A stretch of 51,761 nt of DNA, taken from assembly GCA_017458675.1 (NCBI GenBank), contig JAFTAM010000177.1:1-51761 (forward strand). Reading direction: 5' to 3'. Both the position numbers and the translations under genes were made by a program. Origin of the DNA: a bacterium (GTDB lineage: Bacteria; Vulcanimicrobiota; Xenobia; Xenobiales; Xenobiaceae). Of the stretch, positions 25,805 to 34,852 are shown one piece after another. Position 1 is the stretch's first letter. The number at the start of each line of letters is the position of its first letter. A model generated the notes under the pieces. It had not been told where the DNA came from. It was given only the letters and a program-made list of their open reading frames with translations, and made no database searches.

Positions 25805-27883
25805 ATGGGTACGACTGGCAGACAGCGCTGCAAACGGAGCCTATATCTGGCCGCTGCGATAATAATGCTGATTCTTTCCGCTGTTTTCAGCCTTTCCGCA
25901 GCCGCGCCGGCAGCGGAAACCGAACATGCGGTCCCCGAGCTGCCGACGGTTCCGCCTCCCGCCATTAAATACGTCAATCCTCCGGCTGCTCTGAATTCGC
26001 AGAACCTCATCAACGCCGGCTCAGGCTGGCAGATAATTTCCTTTTCTCTGGACCGGGTTACCGCCGTCTGGGGTTTGGAGCGTATGCTGTATCGGCTTGA
26101 CAACAATAAATATACCATCATCGATCCCGTCAACCACCCCGAACAGTTGGAGCAAGGCGTAGCTTATCTCACTTATTTGGATCGCCCCACCGTCATTTAT
26201 TTTCTCGGCGCCAATATCTCCGCCTCAAAGACATCCGTGCTTAAAAACGGCTGGAACCTTTTCTGCTGTCCCGGCAATTTAAACTCCGTGAGTCTGAACG
26301 CCCTGACTCTGAGCAACAGCTCCGGGCAGACCGTAGCCGCCGCCGATCTTAAGCAGCGCCCTTCGCAGCCGGTAATTTCCTGGATAGACGCTGAGTCCGC
26401 ATATATTCTGCAGAACGGACATTGGAAGGAAGCAGATTTAGCCTCCTCCGTCTCCTTAAACAAAGGAGAAATACTGGCTCTCTACGCCAACGAACCCCTG
26501 AGCCTGAACTGGAATAACGCAGCGTCAAATACGCTTCCTCAGATTACCGTTTTAGATCCTCAAATCCAGACCATAGGTCAGAATGTTATCGTCAAAGGAA
26601 AGAATTTAGGCGAAGCCGCCGACTCAAGCCTCTCTCTGGCCGGCGCTCCCGTAACTGCGGCCAACATTGTCGAATGGCATGATAATTATATTAAGTTCAA
26701 AGTTCCTCAGGGCTGCAATTCCGGATCGGTGCGCATTTACCGAAACGGACGCTCCAGCAACGCCTTGACCTTGGCGGTCAAGGATCAAAAATCTCAGTCC
26801 GCCGCCAAGGAGCAGCCTAAAGTTAAAAGCGCTCACAGCAGTAAAACTTTCCAGCCGACAGTCCCCGCTCAGCCCGTCGCCTCCGCCAAAGCCCCGGCGG
26901 CCGCAGCTCCCCAGCCTGCGCCTTCCGCCAAAGCTCAGCCGAAGCAACCCGCCCCCGCCAAAGCCCCCGCGGCCGCAGCTCCCCAGCCTGCGCCTTCCGC
27001 CAAGGCTCAGCCGAAGCAGCCCGTCCCCGCCAAAGCCCCCGCGGCTCAGAAGGCCGCCGCGGCGGACCTGGATATGCTGGGCGATATAGATTCTTCCTCC
27101 AAATCCTCGCAGAGTCGGGCCCAGAAGCTGGCCCAAACGCCCGCTTCAGTCTCTGCGGCCGACTTAGAAGATATTAAATTTGAACAGAAACAGATTGCCT
27201 CCGCCTCTAAGCCCTCCTACAAAGAACAGCATCAGCAGATAACCGGACGGCTGCAGCAGACCCAGACGCCTCAGGGGCTGCTCCCCGTTTCCCGAACCGG
27301 GGGCGGCGCTTCGCTGAGCGGCCTGGTAACCGACAGTTCCGGCAAGCCCTTAGACCACGCCCGCGTGGTCCTGGAAGGCGGTCCCAACACCTATACAGAC
27401 TCTAACGGCAATTTCTATCTCGGCGGTCTGACCGGCGAAACCACCGAAAAGATCATGATCACCAAATACGGATACAATACCGGACGCGGAACCGTCAGTC
27501 TGGTCAGCGGCGAAACCAAAAAACTGAAGGTATCTCTCTCCCCCAGCTCAAGCAGCAAAAATAAAGGAGCAGATAAACCCAAAACCGGCAGCTTCACGGT
27601 TCACGCCAACACCATGCGCGTCGGTCCCCGCGACCGCCGGGTTTACGTTTATAAAATCGAGGTCTCCGAAGACGGCAATGCCAGCCGCCATTGGCAGAAC
27701 ACCTGGTGGAACGACGACGGAGACGTATATAAAGAGCTGATCTGCGACGGCGCTGAAATAGGCAAACTCTACAACATTACCGTTACCTGGAAGGGCAAAG
27801 GGCGCAGAAATATCGAACGCTCCGACAAATGGACCAAGCGCTTTACTTCCGACGATCAGAAGTTCTCCTTCGATCACCCTTAG
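25805..27883 (+). CDS. Secreted protein with IPT/TIG and carboxypeptidase-regulatory-like domains
   Basis: Exported protein of 692 residues. Residues 1-38 form a signal peptide. Residues 60-235 are a beta-rich region of unknown type. Residues about 243-330 (PQITVLDPQIQTIGQNVIVKGKNLG and on) match an IPT/TIG Ig-like fold. Residues 355-420 are a Pro/Ala/Lys/Gln spacer with a near-perfect 24-residue tandem duplication (KAPAAAAPQPAPSAKAQPKQ). A carboxypeptidase-regulatory-like beta sandwich at about 500-580 (LSGLVTDSSGKPLDHARVVL) follows, then a Trp-rich C-terminal domain with NTWWNDDG. It is probably an envelope or extracellular binding protein with a flexible linker; no enzyme motif was seen. 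The ATG has GGAGG about 8 nt upstream. Confidence 0.8.
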   Translation: MGTTGRQRCKRSLYLAAAIIMLILSAVFSLSAAAPAAETEHAVPELPTVPPPAIKYVNPPAALNSQNLINAGSGWQIISFSLDRVTAVWGLERMLYRLDNNKYTIIDPVNHPEQLEQGVAYLTYLDRPTVIYFLGANISASKTSVLKNGWNLFCCPGNLNSVSLNALTLSNSSGQTVAAADLKQRPSQPVISWIDAESAYILQNGHWKEADLASSVSLNKGEILALYANEPLSLNWNNAASNTLPQITVLDPQIQTIGQNVIVKGKNLGEAADSSLSLAGAPVTAANIVEWHDNYIKFKVPQGCNSGSVRIYRNGRSSNALTLAVKDQKSQSAAKEQPKVKSAHSSKTFQPTVPAQPVASAKAPAAAAPQPAPSAKAQPKQPAPAKAPAAAAPQPAPSAKAQPKQPVPAKAPAAQKAAAADLDMLGDIDSSSKSSQSRAQKLAQTPASVSAADLEDIKFEQKQIASASKPSYKEQHQQITGRLQQTQTPQGLLPVSRTGGGASLSGLVTDSSGKPLDHARVVLEGGPNTYTDSNGNFYLGGLTGETTEKIMITKYGYNTGRGTVSLVSGETKKLKVSLSPSSSSKNKGADKPKTGSFTVHANTMRVGPRDRRVYVYKIEVSEDGNASRHWQNTWWNDDGDVYKELICDGAEIGKLYNITVTWKGKGRRNIERSDKWTKRFTSDDQKFSFDHP

Positions 27884-27897
27884 GCCAGACGTAATGC

Positions 27898-27930
27898 CAG
27901 AGCCGCTGCCGCAGAAGCAGCGGCGCTCTG
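27898..27930 (+). terminator. Strong hairpin between the secreted protein and the Fur gene
   Basis: CAGAGCCGCTGC (27898-27909) pairs with GCAGCGGCGCTCTG (27917-27930) with a 2-nt bulge. No T run follows, so it may be an attenuator or mRNA-stabilising stem rather than a full terminator. Confidence 0.45.
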
Positions 27931-27986
27931 CCCGGCAAGACCGGAGGTCGAGCCTGAAGACCAAAAACAAGCAAAGAGGTACTATC

Positions 27987-28448
27987 TTGGAAAAATACAA
28001 CCGTCGGGACACTAAGCAGCGCAAATACATCTGCCAGGTGGTTGAAGAAGCCGGACGTCCTCTGTCCCCTCAGGAAATATTAAAAGAAGCCCAGGTCTTT
28101 CTGCCTTCCCTGGGCATCGCCACCGTTTACCGAAGCGTCAAATATCTCACCGAAGAAGGCATATTTCAGACCGTCGATCTCCCCGGCGAGGGAGCCCGCT
28201 ACGAGCTGGCCGGCAAGCATCACCATCACCATTTCCACTGCCAGAAATGCGGCAAGCTCTACGAGATCGACTGCTGCATAGACGCCGATATGCACAACCT
28301 GCCTCCCGGCTTCAGCGTCAGCGAGCATATGGTAATTCTTTACGGCTGCTGCAATAAATGCCAGGCGGCGGAAAAAACGCCGCCCAAGGCTGCGGAGCCC
28401 TGCTGTCAGTGCGCCTGTCATCACCGGCATGACCATGAAGACAAATAG
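27987..28448 (+). CDS. Fur family transcriptional regulator
   Basis: Metal- or peroxide-responsive DNA-binding regulator. From the TTG at 27987 (GAGGT 6 nt upstream) it is 153 residues, the family length; an upstream ATG frame at 27894 would run through a hairpin and give an atypical Arg-rich N-terminus. Residues 1-80 form the winged helix (LSPQEILKEAQ, LGIATVYRSVKYLTEEG). The dimerisation domain carries KHHHHHFHCQKCGKLYEID, with His-rich metal ligands and a CxxC, and a second CxxC in CCNKC for structural zinc. The C-terminal tail CCQCACHHRHDHEDK is an unusual extra Cys/His cluster that could bind metal. Fur, Zur and PerR types cannot be told apart. It overlaps the next gene by 20 nt. Confidence 0.88.
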   Translation: MEKYNRRDTKQRKYICQVVEEAGRPLSPQEILKEAQVFLPSLGIATVYRSVKYLTEEGIFQTVDLPGEGARYELAGKHHHHHFHCQKCGKLYEIDCCIDADMHNLPPGFSVSEHMVILYGCCNKCQAAEKTPPKAAEPCCQCACHHRHDHEDK

Positions 28449-29292
28449 CCGCCGCTTTTCCTTCAGTGAGAGCCTTTTCAGCTTCATTAAGCCGATAGTT
28501 ATAATTATAGCCGTTCTGGCAGCAATTCTGCCCTTCTGGTGGCTGACGGCGGCTTCCTTTAAAAGCGGCAATCTGTATGAAGAGGGCTGGCGCGTACTAT
28601 TTCCGGAGCATTTAACCCTTGACTATTACAAAAAGCTGCTTTTGGCTCAGGAGCGGCTGCCCTTGCTGCGTTTTCTGGGAAACACCGCCTTTTACTGCGC
28701 CGCCGGCGTCTTTTTGGAGCTGGCCCTGGCCGCCCTGGCCGCCTATCCTTTAGCCAGACTGAATTTTAAAGGCAAAGGCGCCGTAACCTTCATTCTGATA
28801 GCCGTTCTGGCTCTGCCCGCACAGGCCAACGCCATTATAAATTTTACGACTGTACGCGCCCTGGGTCTTTACGACACTATGCTGGGCGTAATACTGCCGG
28901 GCGCGGTCAGCGTTTTTGCCATTCTGCTGCTGCGGCAGGCCTTCGCCGAAATATCCTCGGAACTCGAGGATGCCGCCCGCCTGGACGGCTGCGGAGAATG
29001 GCAGATCTTCACCAACGTCTGCCTGCCGCTCACCCGCCCTACTCAGGCCGCCGTGGCGCTCTTTGCCTTTGTGGCCAACTGGAATTCCTTTTTATGGCCC
29101 CTGGTCGTGCTCAAAAGCGCCGACAAATATCCTCTGAGCGTAGGCCTGGCCTATTTAGCTTCCAGCTTTGACAGCGATTTCCGGGTAACCGCCGCCGGCT
29201 CGGTGCTGGCCGCTCTGCCTATGATAATCTTCTTCCTGGCCATTCAGAAAGAGTTTGTCAAAGGCATAACCGCCGGCGCGCTCAAGGGCTGA
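28429..29292 (+). CDS. Carbohydrate-type ABC transporter permease (MalG-like), orphan
   Basis: Inner-membrane permease of 287 residues in the MalG/CUT1 group. It has about six hydrophobic segments (the first at residues 19-38), and the conserved cytoplasmic EAA loop reads EDAARLDGCGEWQIFTNVCLPL, where the ATPase docks. Related systems import sugars or glycerol phosphate with a second permease, an ATPase and a solute-binding protein, but none of these is adjacent. Its start overlaps the end of the Fur gene (ATG 28429, or 28435), indicating coupled translation; control by metal would then be unusual for a sugar permease. It may pair with subunits encoded elsewhere. Confidence 0.88.
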   Translation: MTMKTNSRRFSFSESLFSFIKPIVIIIAVLAAILPFWWLTAASFKSGNLYEEGWRVLFPEHLTLDYYKKLLLAQERLPLLRFLGNTAFYCAAGVFLELALAALAAYPLARLNFKGKGAVTFILIAVLALPAQANAIINFTTVRALGLYDTMLGVILPGAVSVFAILLLRQAFAEISSELEDAARLDGCGEWQIFTNVCLPLTRPTQAAVALFAFVANWNSFLWPLVVLKSADKYPLSVGLAYLASSFDSDFRVTAAGSVLAALPMIIFFLAIQKEFVKGITAGALKG

Positions 29293-29365
29293 ACGCAGCT
29301 TTCATAAAGTTAAAGCAATAACTTGCCAAAAACGGCACAACAGCATTTTGCCATTGTGCTTGTAC

Positions 29366-29501
29366 CCTCTCATTGAGAGCGCAGCGAAGGATCTATAAAG
29401 CCTGTTATTGCTTAGCGTGTTTTCGCTATGCCGGTTTTCTTTGTCGCTGCCGCTCCGCGCGAAGCTTTGCTCGAATCTCCGCGCACGCGTCAAAGAAAAC
29501 C
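29366..29501. repeat. Palindromic dispersed element (GGTTTTCTTTG arms)
   Basis: GGTTTTCTTTG (29433-29443) and CAAAGAAAACC (29491-29501) are perfect 11-nt inverted arms around a GC-rich 47-nt core. The segment 29431-29464 is identical, inverted, to 25360-25393. Just upstream, TCATTGAGAGCGCAGCGAAGGATC (29367-29390, split here only by description) belongs to the CATTCTGAGCG-like motif. No gene lies between 29293 and 29570. Confidence 0.75.
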
Positions 29502-29570
29502 TTTATTAAGCGTGTCTGCATAAAAGCTTGTTTAGCTTATCTTATCGACAGTTCTGAACGCCCTGTATCC

Positions 29571-31460
29571 TTAACTGTCGGCGCCGAACATCTTATCTAT
29601 TTCAGAGCTGAAATTCCGCTCCACTACCCGGCGCTTCAATTTGTGGGTGGCGGTGAGCTCGCCTAAGGAAACCGAAAACTCTCTGTCGGAAATATAGAAG
29701 CATTTTACTTTTTCATAGGCAGAGAACGGCTCGCAGGCGGTATTGATTTCCGAGCGGATCAGCTCCTGAACCTCGGGGTAAGCTATCAGCTCGGCGTTAT
29801 CGGCAAAACTCAGCCTGCGCTTTTCTGCCCACTGAGCGAGCGCTTCAAAATCGGGCACAATGACCGCCCCTACCCGGCTGCGGTTGTTGCCAACCAAAAC
29901 TGCGCCGCTTATCCAGGCGCTTTTGCAAATGGCAAATTCGATCTTGCTGGGGGCGATATTTTTGCCGTTGGCCAAAACCAACAGATTTTTCTTGCGATCG
30001 GTTATAAAGAGGGCGTTATCGTCGAGATAGCCGACGTCGCCGGTATGGAACCAGCCTTCGCTGTCAATAGCCTCTTCCGTGTCCTTAGGACGCTTATAAT
30101 AGCCGCGCATGATGTTGGGGCCTTTGACCAGAAACTCTCCGTCTTCGGCGATTTTGCCCTCAACCGAATGAATAATGCAGCCGGCCGAGCCGGGGCGGAT
30201 ATTGTCCTGGGGAGTCAGAGTCAGCACCGGGCTGGTCTCGGTAAGTCCGTAGCCCTCCCGCACCATGAAGCCGATATTGAGGAAAAATTCGCAGACGTCC
30301 GCTGGCAGCGGAGCGCCGCCGGATATACGGATGCGCAGACGTCCGCCGGTCTTCTTCAGAATATCGCTGAAGAGAGTCTTGCGGGCGATGGACTGGAGCA
30401 GACGGGTAGTTTTGGCCACCCGGCCCATGCGCTTTTTGGCATTGTAGGAACGTCCCACCTGCATGGCCCAGTGGAAGGGGGCCTTTTTAAAGCCGGTCAT
30501 ATGCGACATGGCCCGCTCGTAAAGCTTTATATATAGAGCGGGAACGCTGGTAAAGGTGGTAGGATGGAGAACCTGCATATCCTGCAGAACGGTAATTAAA
30601 CTCTGAGCCAGGCCGATCGAAGCGCCGCTGTAAATGCCCAGATAATAAAAGATGCGCTCAAAGACATGAGAAAAAGGCAGAAAGGAAAGATGAACGTCAT
30701 TTTCGTTCACCTGCACCATCGGCTGCAGAGCCTCCAACTGACTGCAGAAATTGCCGTGCATGAGCATAACGCCCTTGGAATCGCCGGTAGTTCCCGAGGT
30801 ATAAATAATGCTGGCCACGTCCGAGGTATCCAGAGAACTGACTATCTCCTCGATGCGCAGCTGCTGCCTGACCAGATGGACCTTGCCGTACTGAATAAAA
30901 TCGTTCCAACTCCACAGCTGCTTTTCGGAATTTACATTCTGAAGGGAGGCGCAGGTAATAATGTATTTCAGGTCCTTTAAACGGGGAGCGACGTCGACGA
31001 CCTTCTTAAGCTGCTCCTCATTGCGCACAAAGACGACCGCCGCCTGGGAATCCTTTAAAATATGCTCTAATTCATTGAGGCTCAGGGTCGCGTACATCGG
31101 CACATGTATGCAGCCGGCATGAGCGGATCCGAAATCGACCACCGGCCACTCCATGCAGTTTGACGAAAAGTTGGCCACCCTGTCGCCGACGCTGCAGCCG
31201 ATTTCCAACAGAGCTGCGGCAAAGTAAATTACCTCTTCATAAATCTCATTGTAGGTCTTAAAGATAAACTCAGTACCGACGCGGCGGCCTATGCAGTTCC
31301 GCTCTCCAAATTCGTCGACGGAGCGGCGGATAATTTCCGGCAGAGTTTTGATGGAAGCCTGCTCGCTCCAAGCAATAAACTCAGGGCTTAAAGGATAATC
31401 CTTTCCCAGTTCAATTATGCCCTTGCTCTTTTCATCAGATTTCCCGCTTTGCTTAGCCAC
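29571..31460 (-). CDS. Long-chain acyl-CoA synthetase-like AMP-forming ligase
   Basis: Adenylate-forming enzyme of about 630 residues that activates fatty acids to acyl-AMP and then acyl-CoA. Core motifs are in order: IIYTSGTTGDSKGV (phosphate loop), GYGLTETSP, GWFHTGDVGYL and DRKKNLLVLANGKNIAPSKIE with the hinge and catalytic Lys region. Length and order match the FadD15/ACSL-type group. A GTG at 31460 is preferred as start because GAGG lies 9 nt upstream; a TTG at 31475 is possible. There is no signal peptide, so it is cytoplasmic or peripherally membrane-bound. It lies about 93 nt downstream of the MutL-linked cluster on the same strand, so cotranscription is possible but not certain. Confidence 0.92.
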   Translation of the reverse strand: MAKQSGKSDEKSKGIIELGKDYPLSPEFIAWSEQASIKTLPEIIRRSVDEFGERNCIGRRVGTEFIFKTYNEIYEEVIYFAAALLEIGCSVGDRVANFSSNCMEWPVVDFGSAHAGCIHVPMYATLSLNELEHILKDSQAAVVFVRNEEQLKKVVDVAPRLKDLKYIITCASLQNVNSEKQLWSWNDFIQYGKVHLVRQQLRIEEIVSSLDTSDVASIIYTSGTTGDSKGVMLMHGNFCSQLEALQPMVQVNENDVHLSFLPFSHVFERIFYYLGIYSGASIGLAQSLITVLQDMQVLHPTTFTSVPALYIKLYERAMSHMTGFKKAPFHWAMQVGRSYNAKKRMGRVAKTTRLLQSIARKTLFSDILKKTGGRLRIRISGGAPLPADVCEFFLNIGFMVREGYGLTETSPVLTLTPQDNIRPGSAGCIIHSVEGKIAEDGEFLVKGPNIMRGYYKRPKDTEEAIDSEGWFHTGDVGYLDDNALFITDRKKNLLVLANGKNIAPSKIEFAICKSAWISGAVLVGNNRSRVGAVIVPDFEALAQWAEKRRLSFADNAELIAYPEVQELIRSEINTACEPFSAYEKVKCFYISDREFSVSLGELTATHKLKRRVVERNFSSEIDKMFGADS

Positions 31461-31553
31461 AGACTCCAACCTCAAAATCTATAAAAAATGAAAAATATAC
31501 TGCTATAAAACCGTCTTTTTTCCTGGTTTACCCTCCCCCGCCGGCTGAAAAAT

Positions 31554-32684
31554 TTAATTTTCTATCAGCTCCAGATTGGCGCGGGGCAGGCGCATGACCT
31601 CCCCCCCCTCCAGCTTCAGCTCGGCGACGCGCACTTTGGCTCCGGTAGGGATCAGTTCCGGCTCGGGCGGCAGGGAGACGACCTCGGCCAACTCTCCGAA
31701 ATGAGGCTCGCGAATCAGACGCACCGCCGCGCCGACGGCCAGTCCTTTTACCCCTTCAGCCTTTTCCGCGTTTTCTGAGCGCTCCGGCCTCTCGCTCAGA
31801 GGAATGATTATTTCCGGCCTGATCACGCCGGCCCGAATCTGAGTAGCGCCCGAAACCGAAGCCCAGCGGCCGCTGTTGGCCTGCAGAAGTCTGAAAGTGC
31901 GCTCGGCCATATTGATGCGGCCGAAGCCCTCGGTAAGAATCAGAGTCAGTCCCACCTGCTCGGAGCCGGTTATGGCCACTCCCAAATCATACCCCAAAAA
32001 GTCCTTGAGATCGCGATCGGAAATGCCGCCGACTACTACCGCCTTAACGCCGCATTCAACCGCTTTTTTCAGAAAAGCGCAGGTTGTATATGATCCGCCG
32101 ATCAGAATTTTGCCGCAGTGCTCCCGGCTCAGCGCGTTTATATCCGTCTCCTCGGAGGGGCTTTTGCAGAACATGCAGATTTCGCCCGCACTCTCTCCGC
32201 CTATGCCGAAAATTCCCTGCAGAAAAGCGCCCTGGGTACGGACGACAACTCCCTCGTCCTCCATGACCTCGGCAATCTCTCCGTTGACATAAGCGTTAAC
32301 CTCCACCGGAGAAGCCGGAGCCCGCAGTACCGCCAGACCGCTTACCTCAGAAACGGACTCGAGCGTTCCCGTTATGGGCGAATACAAGTTTGACTTAAAA
32401 AAGCCCCACAGTCCCTTGCTCTGAGCCAAAAGCTCATCCTTTTCGAAAGCTTCGCCCTCTTTCCGGCGCATGGCCTGCAGCACTTCTTCGGGCGCTATGC
32501 CGAGCTTGGAAGCCACATTGACGAGTTCAACCCTGCCGGGCAGAAGAGTATTGGCCACCACCGTATTCCAGCTGACCTTCTGCCCGACTTTTACGACAAC
32601 TTTGCCCTTTAAAGGCAGACGGCGCTCCAGCTTCAATTCCATGAAATCGGAAACCGTCAAACCGGGAACATACGCACTGCTCAT
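31554..32684 (-). CDS. MutL-associated protein with barrel-sandwich and KOW-like segments
   Basis: Protein of 376 residues in the MutL-linked cluster; I do not recognise a named family. Residues 20-55 (LPLKGKVVVKVGQKVSWNTVV) and 100-140 (SPITGTLESVSEVSG, VEVNAYVNGEIAEV) have the alternating Gly/Val pattern of barrel-sandwich or lipoyl-like hybrid motifs such as those in RnfC/NqrA. A central alpha/beta segment (KILIGGSYTTCAFLKKAVECGVKAVVVGG) follows, and the C-terminus (AVGAAVRLIREPHFGELAEV) resembles a KOW turn. The residues C170, C173 and C190 could bind metal (inference). ATG 32684 is chosen because GGAG lies 6 nt upstream; GTG 32696 is an alternative. It begins just after the MutL stop, so the pair is coupled. 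Confidence 0.75.
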   Translation of the reverse strand: MSSAYVPGLTVSDFMELKLERRLPLKGKVVVKVGQKVSWNTVVANTLLPGRVELVNVASKLGIAPEEVLQAMRRKEGEAFEKDELLAQSKGLWGFFKSNLYSPITGTLESVSEVSGLAVLRAPASPVEVNAYVNGEIAEVMEDEGVVVRTQGAFLQGIFGIGGESAGEICMFCKSPSEETDINALSREHCGKILIGGSYTTCAFLKKAVECGVKAVVVGGISDRDLKDFLGYDLGVAITGSEQVGLTLILTEGFGRINMAERTFRLLQANSGRWASVSGATQIRAGVIRPEIIIPLSERPERSENAEKAEGVKGLAVGAAVRLIREPHFGELAEVVSLPPEPELIPTGAKVRVAELKLEGGEVMRLPRANLELIEN

Positions 32685-32699
32685 CTTTAACTCCACTCC

Positions 32700-34487
32700 C
32701 TAGCCGGCCATAACGGCTCTCCATTCCTGCATTTTTCTGATTCTCTCATTTTCTTCCTCAGGGAGCTGCAGAGCGGGTCGTCCCCGACCGTCAATGACCA
32801 GGCCGACCGTTCCTCCCTTGACCTCGCGCTCCAAGGGCTTGCCCTCTCCGGCGCCCATATCGAAACCGCGCTTAGGCTGCAGACCTACCTTTACGGTTTT
32901 TCCCTGAGGAACTTTTTTAAGAAGCAGCTCGCCGGAATGAAGCGTGAAGGCTTCGCCGTCTATCTGCCCCTGCATAATTTCTTTACCCGCCTCCGCCTTC
33001 CGTCCCGAAGCTCCCAGCGGGGCCAGACAAACGCCTAATTCAATCAGACAGTCTTTCTCAAAGACGTTGGCGGCGGCCTCCGGCATAATAGCGGAGAGTA
33101 CGCCCAGCTGAGGCATCATAAAGATCGAATCGACGGTGAGCTGAGTTATGCCGCAGGGCAGGAAGGAATCCGTCAGCATCAGAGCCGCCTGCCAGCGCTC
33201 CGGAGCATGGGAGAGCACGCCGCCCGAGCCGATAAGCATATTCAGTCTCAGAGGATCTATCAGAGAGCCTCCGCGCTCCTCGTCAAACATCGAGTCAATA
33301 TTATTGCCGCGCTGCAGTCCCTTAAGGCCCGAGGCCAGCTGGTAGTGCTGCCCGAAAGAGAGGCGCAGAGCCTCGCGGCAGACCGCCTGCTCTATCTCCA
33401 GATCCTCGGCAAGATAAGGAATGGAGGTGGGACGGATCATCTTATTTTTAATGCGGTTGCGCAGATCGGCCTCGTCGATAGTAAAGGACATCCAGCGTCC
33501 CACCTTGTCCAGACCGGCGTCGGTCACCACGTTGGAAATTGAATAGCTCATTCCGTAGTTGGCCGAAACGGTACGGTTAAAGACGCCGTCAAATACCGAA
33601 AAAACGTCGGTAGTCGCGCCGCCGATATCGACGCCCAAAATATTGATATGCCTAAGTTCGGCTATCTTCTGCATGATAAGACCCACGGCCGCCGGGGTCG
33701 GCATTATTTCCTCATCGGCCATCTTCATCAAATTGGGATAACCCGGAGCGTGAGCCATAACATGCTCCAAAAACTGGCTCTGAATCTTCTGACGAGCCGG
33801 CTGCAGATTTTCGCGGTCAATGGCCGGACGCAGATTGTCAACAATTTCCAGAGCCGTCTTTTTTCCCAAAATCCTTTCGATCTGCTCGCGAACGTCCTTA
33901 TTGCCGGCAAAAATAACCGGAAGCTTATAATTTATGCCCAGCCGGGGCCGTGGATCGGCCGCTCCGAAAAGCTGAGCCATTTCCACCACATGCTTCTGAA
34001 TGCCGCCGTCAACGCCGCCGGAGAGAAGCACCATGTCCGGACGCAGCCTGCGTATAATTTCAATCTTCTCGTAGGCGGGGCGCTTATCGTTGGAGGAAAG
34101 AACCTCCATTACCACCGCGCCCGCTCCCAAAGCCGCTCTCTGGGCGCTTTCGGCGCTCATTGAGGAAACCACACCGGCCACCATCATCTGCAGGCCGCCT
34201 CCGGCCGAAGAGGTCGAAAGGTAGAGGTCTATGCCTTTTCCGTCCGCATAGGGCTTAATAAAATCGCCGTTCTCATCAATAATAGGACGGCCGGCCAGCT
34301 CGCCGACCTCCAGGGCGGCGTTGCGCACTCCCTGAGTGACATCCTCGGCCGGGGCCTCTACGGTAGTCGGAGCCTCGCCGCGCACCGTCAGGCGGTATTC
34401 GCCGTCGATCTTTTCAATTAAAATGGCCTTTGTAGTGGTACTGCCGCAATCTGTAGCCAGAATTGCCCGCACGGATTCTTTATTCAT
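32700..34487 (-). CDS. MutL/GlmL-family ASKHA ATPase
   Basis: MutL-type protein of 595 residues in the actin/Hsp70/sugar-kinase ATPase superfamily. The phosphate-1 motif is ATDCGSTTTKAIL at about residues 10-22, and a second glycine-rich ATDxG-like motif is NILGVDIGGATTDVFSV near residue 290. Family members accompany B12-dependent mutases such as glutamate mutase (GlmL between GlmS and GlmE) and are thought to help handle or reactivate the enzyme. No mutase, B12-binding or radical gene is in the window; instead it sits in a run of membrane proteins. It overlaps the preceding gene by 8 nt (ADE stop over the ATG). It is cytoplasmic, with no signal peptide. The role in this setting is unknown. 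Confidence 0.85.
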   Translation of the reverse strand: MNKESVRAILATDCGSTTTKAILIEKIDGEYRLTVRGEAPTTVEAPAEDVTQGVRNAALEVGELAGRPIIDENGDFIKPYADGKGIDLYLSTSSAGGGLQMMVAGVVSSMSAESAQRAALGAGAVVMEVLSSNDKRPAYEKIEIIRRLRPDMVLLSGGVDGGIQKHVVEMAQLFGAADPRPRLGINYKLPVIFAGNKDVREQIERILGKKTALEIVDNLRPAIDRENLQPARQKIQSQFLEHVMAHAPGYPNLMKMADEEIMPTPAAVGLIMQKIAELRHINILGVDIGGATTDVFSVFDGVFNRTVSANYGMSYSISNVVTDAGLDKVGRWMSFTIDEADLRNRIKNKMIRPTSIPYLAEDLEIEQAVCREALRLSFGQHYQLASGLKGLQRGNNIDSMFDEERGGSLIDPLRLNMLIGSGGVLSHAPERWQAALMLTDSFLPCGITQLTVDSIFMMPQLGVLSAIMPEAAANVFEKDCLIELGVCLAPLGASGRKAEAGKEIMQGQIDGEAFTLHSGELLLKKVPQGKTVKVGLQPKRGFDMGAGEGKPLEREVKGGTVGLVIDGRGRPALQLPEEENERIRKMQEWRAVMAG

Positions 34488-34809
34488 CTGCTTCTTGCTT
34501 CTGCGCCTGAGCGCTTTCGATTTTGTTGATAAGTGAACGGGTTCGCTTCCGGGAGTTCAGGATATCCGCCAAAGCCTTATAAGAGTCGTTCCAGCCCATA
34601 AAACCGGCCAGAGGACTGAAGAAAAGCATGGTCTGTCCTCCCAGAAAGGAGACCGGCTCCATCGCCTCCATAAACCAAAGGGCAGGAACTCCCAGATTTC
34701 TTTTGACGATAGATTCGGCCAGCCTGTCGGCAAAATCGGCGGTATCCTCAGCTTCGGCCGGCGTCCTTTCCTCATCCATAGACCACATGTTCTTCCAGTT
34801 AATGCGCAT
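34480..34809 (-). CDS. Small conserved-cluster protein of unknown function
   Basis: A 109-residue protein that I do not recognise. It is acidic at the N-terminus (EERTPAEAEDTADFADRLAE), hydrophobic in the middle (PALWFMEAMEPVSFLGGQTMLFFSPLAGFMG, possibly one membrane-associated helix) and basic-charged at the end. GAGGA lies about 8 nt before the ATG. It ends inside the MutL start (8-nt overlap), which supports a real, translationally coupled gene despite its size. It may be an adaptor between MutL and the membrane subunits (inference only). Confidence 0.7.
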   Translation of the reverse strand: MRINWKNMWSMDEERTPAEAEDTADFADRLAESIVKRNLGVPALWFMEAMEPVSFLGGQTMLFFSPLAGFMGWNDSYKALADILNSRKRTRSLINKIESAQAQKQEADE

Positions 34810-34852
34810 AATTCCGGTCCTCGCTGCCCTTCAGCCCGCTCTGAGCCGCCTC

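Noticed and set aside
27894..27986. Upstream ATG extension of the Fur gene
   Set aside because: It would add 31 residues and runs through a strong hairpin. The TTG at 27987 has a good ribosome site and gives the normal family length.
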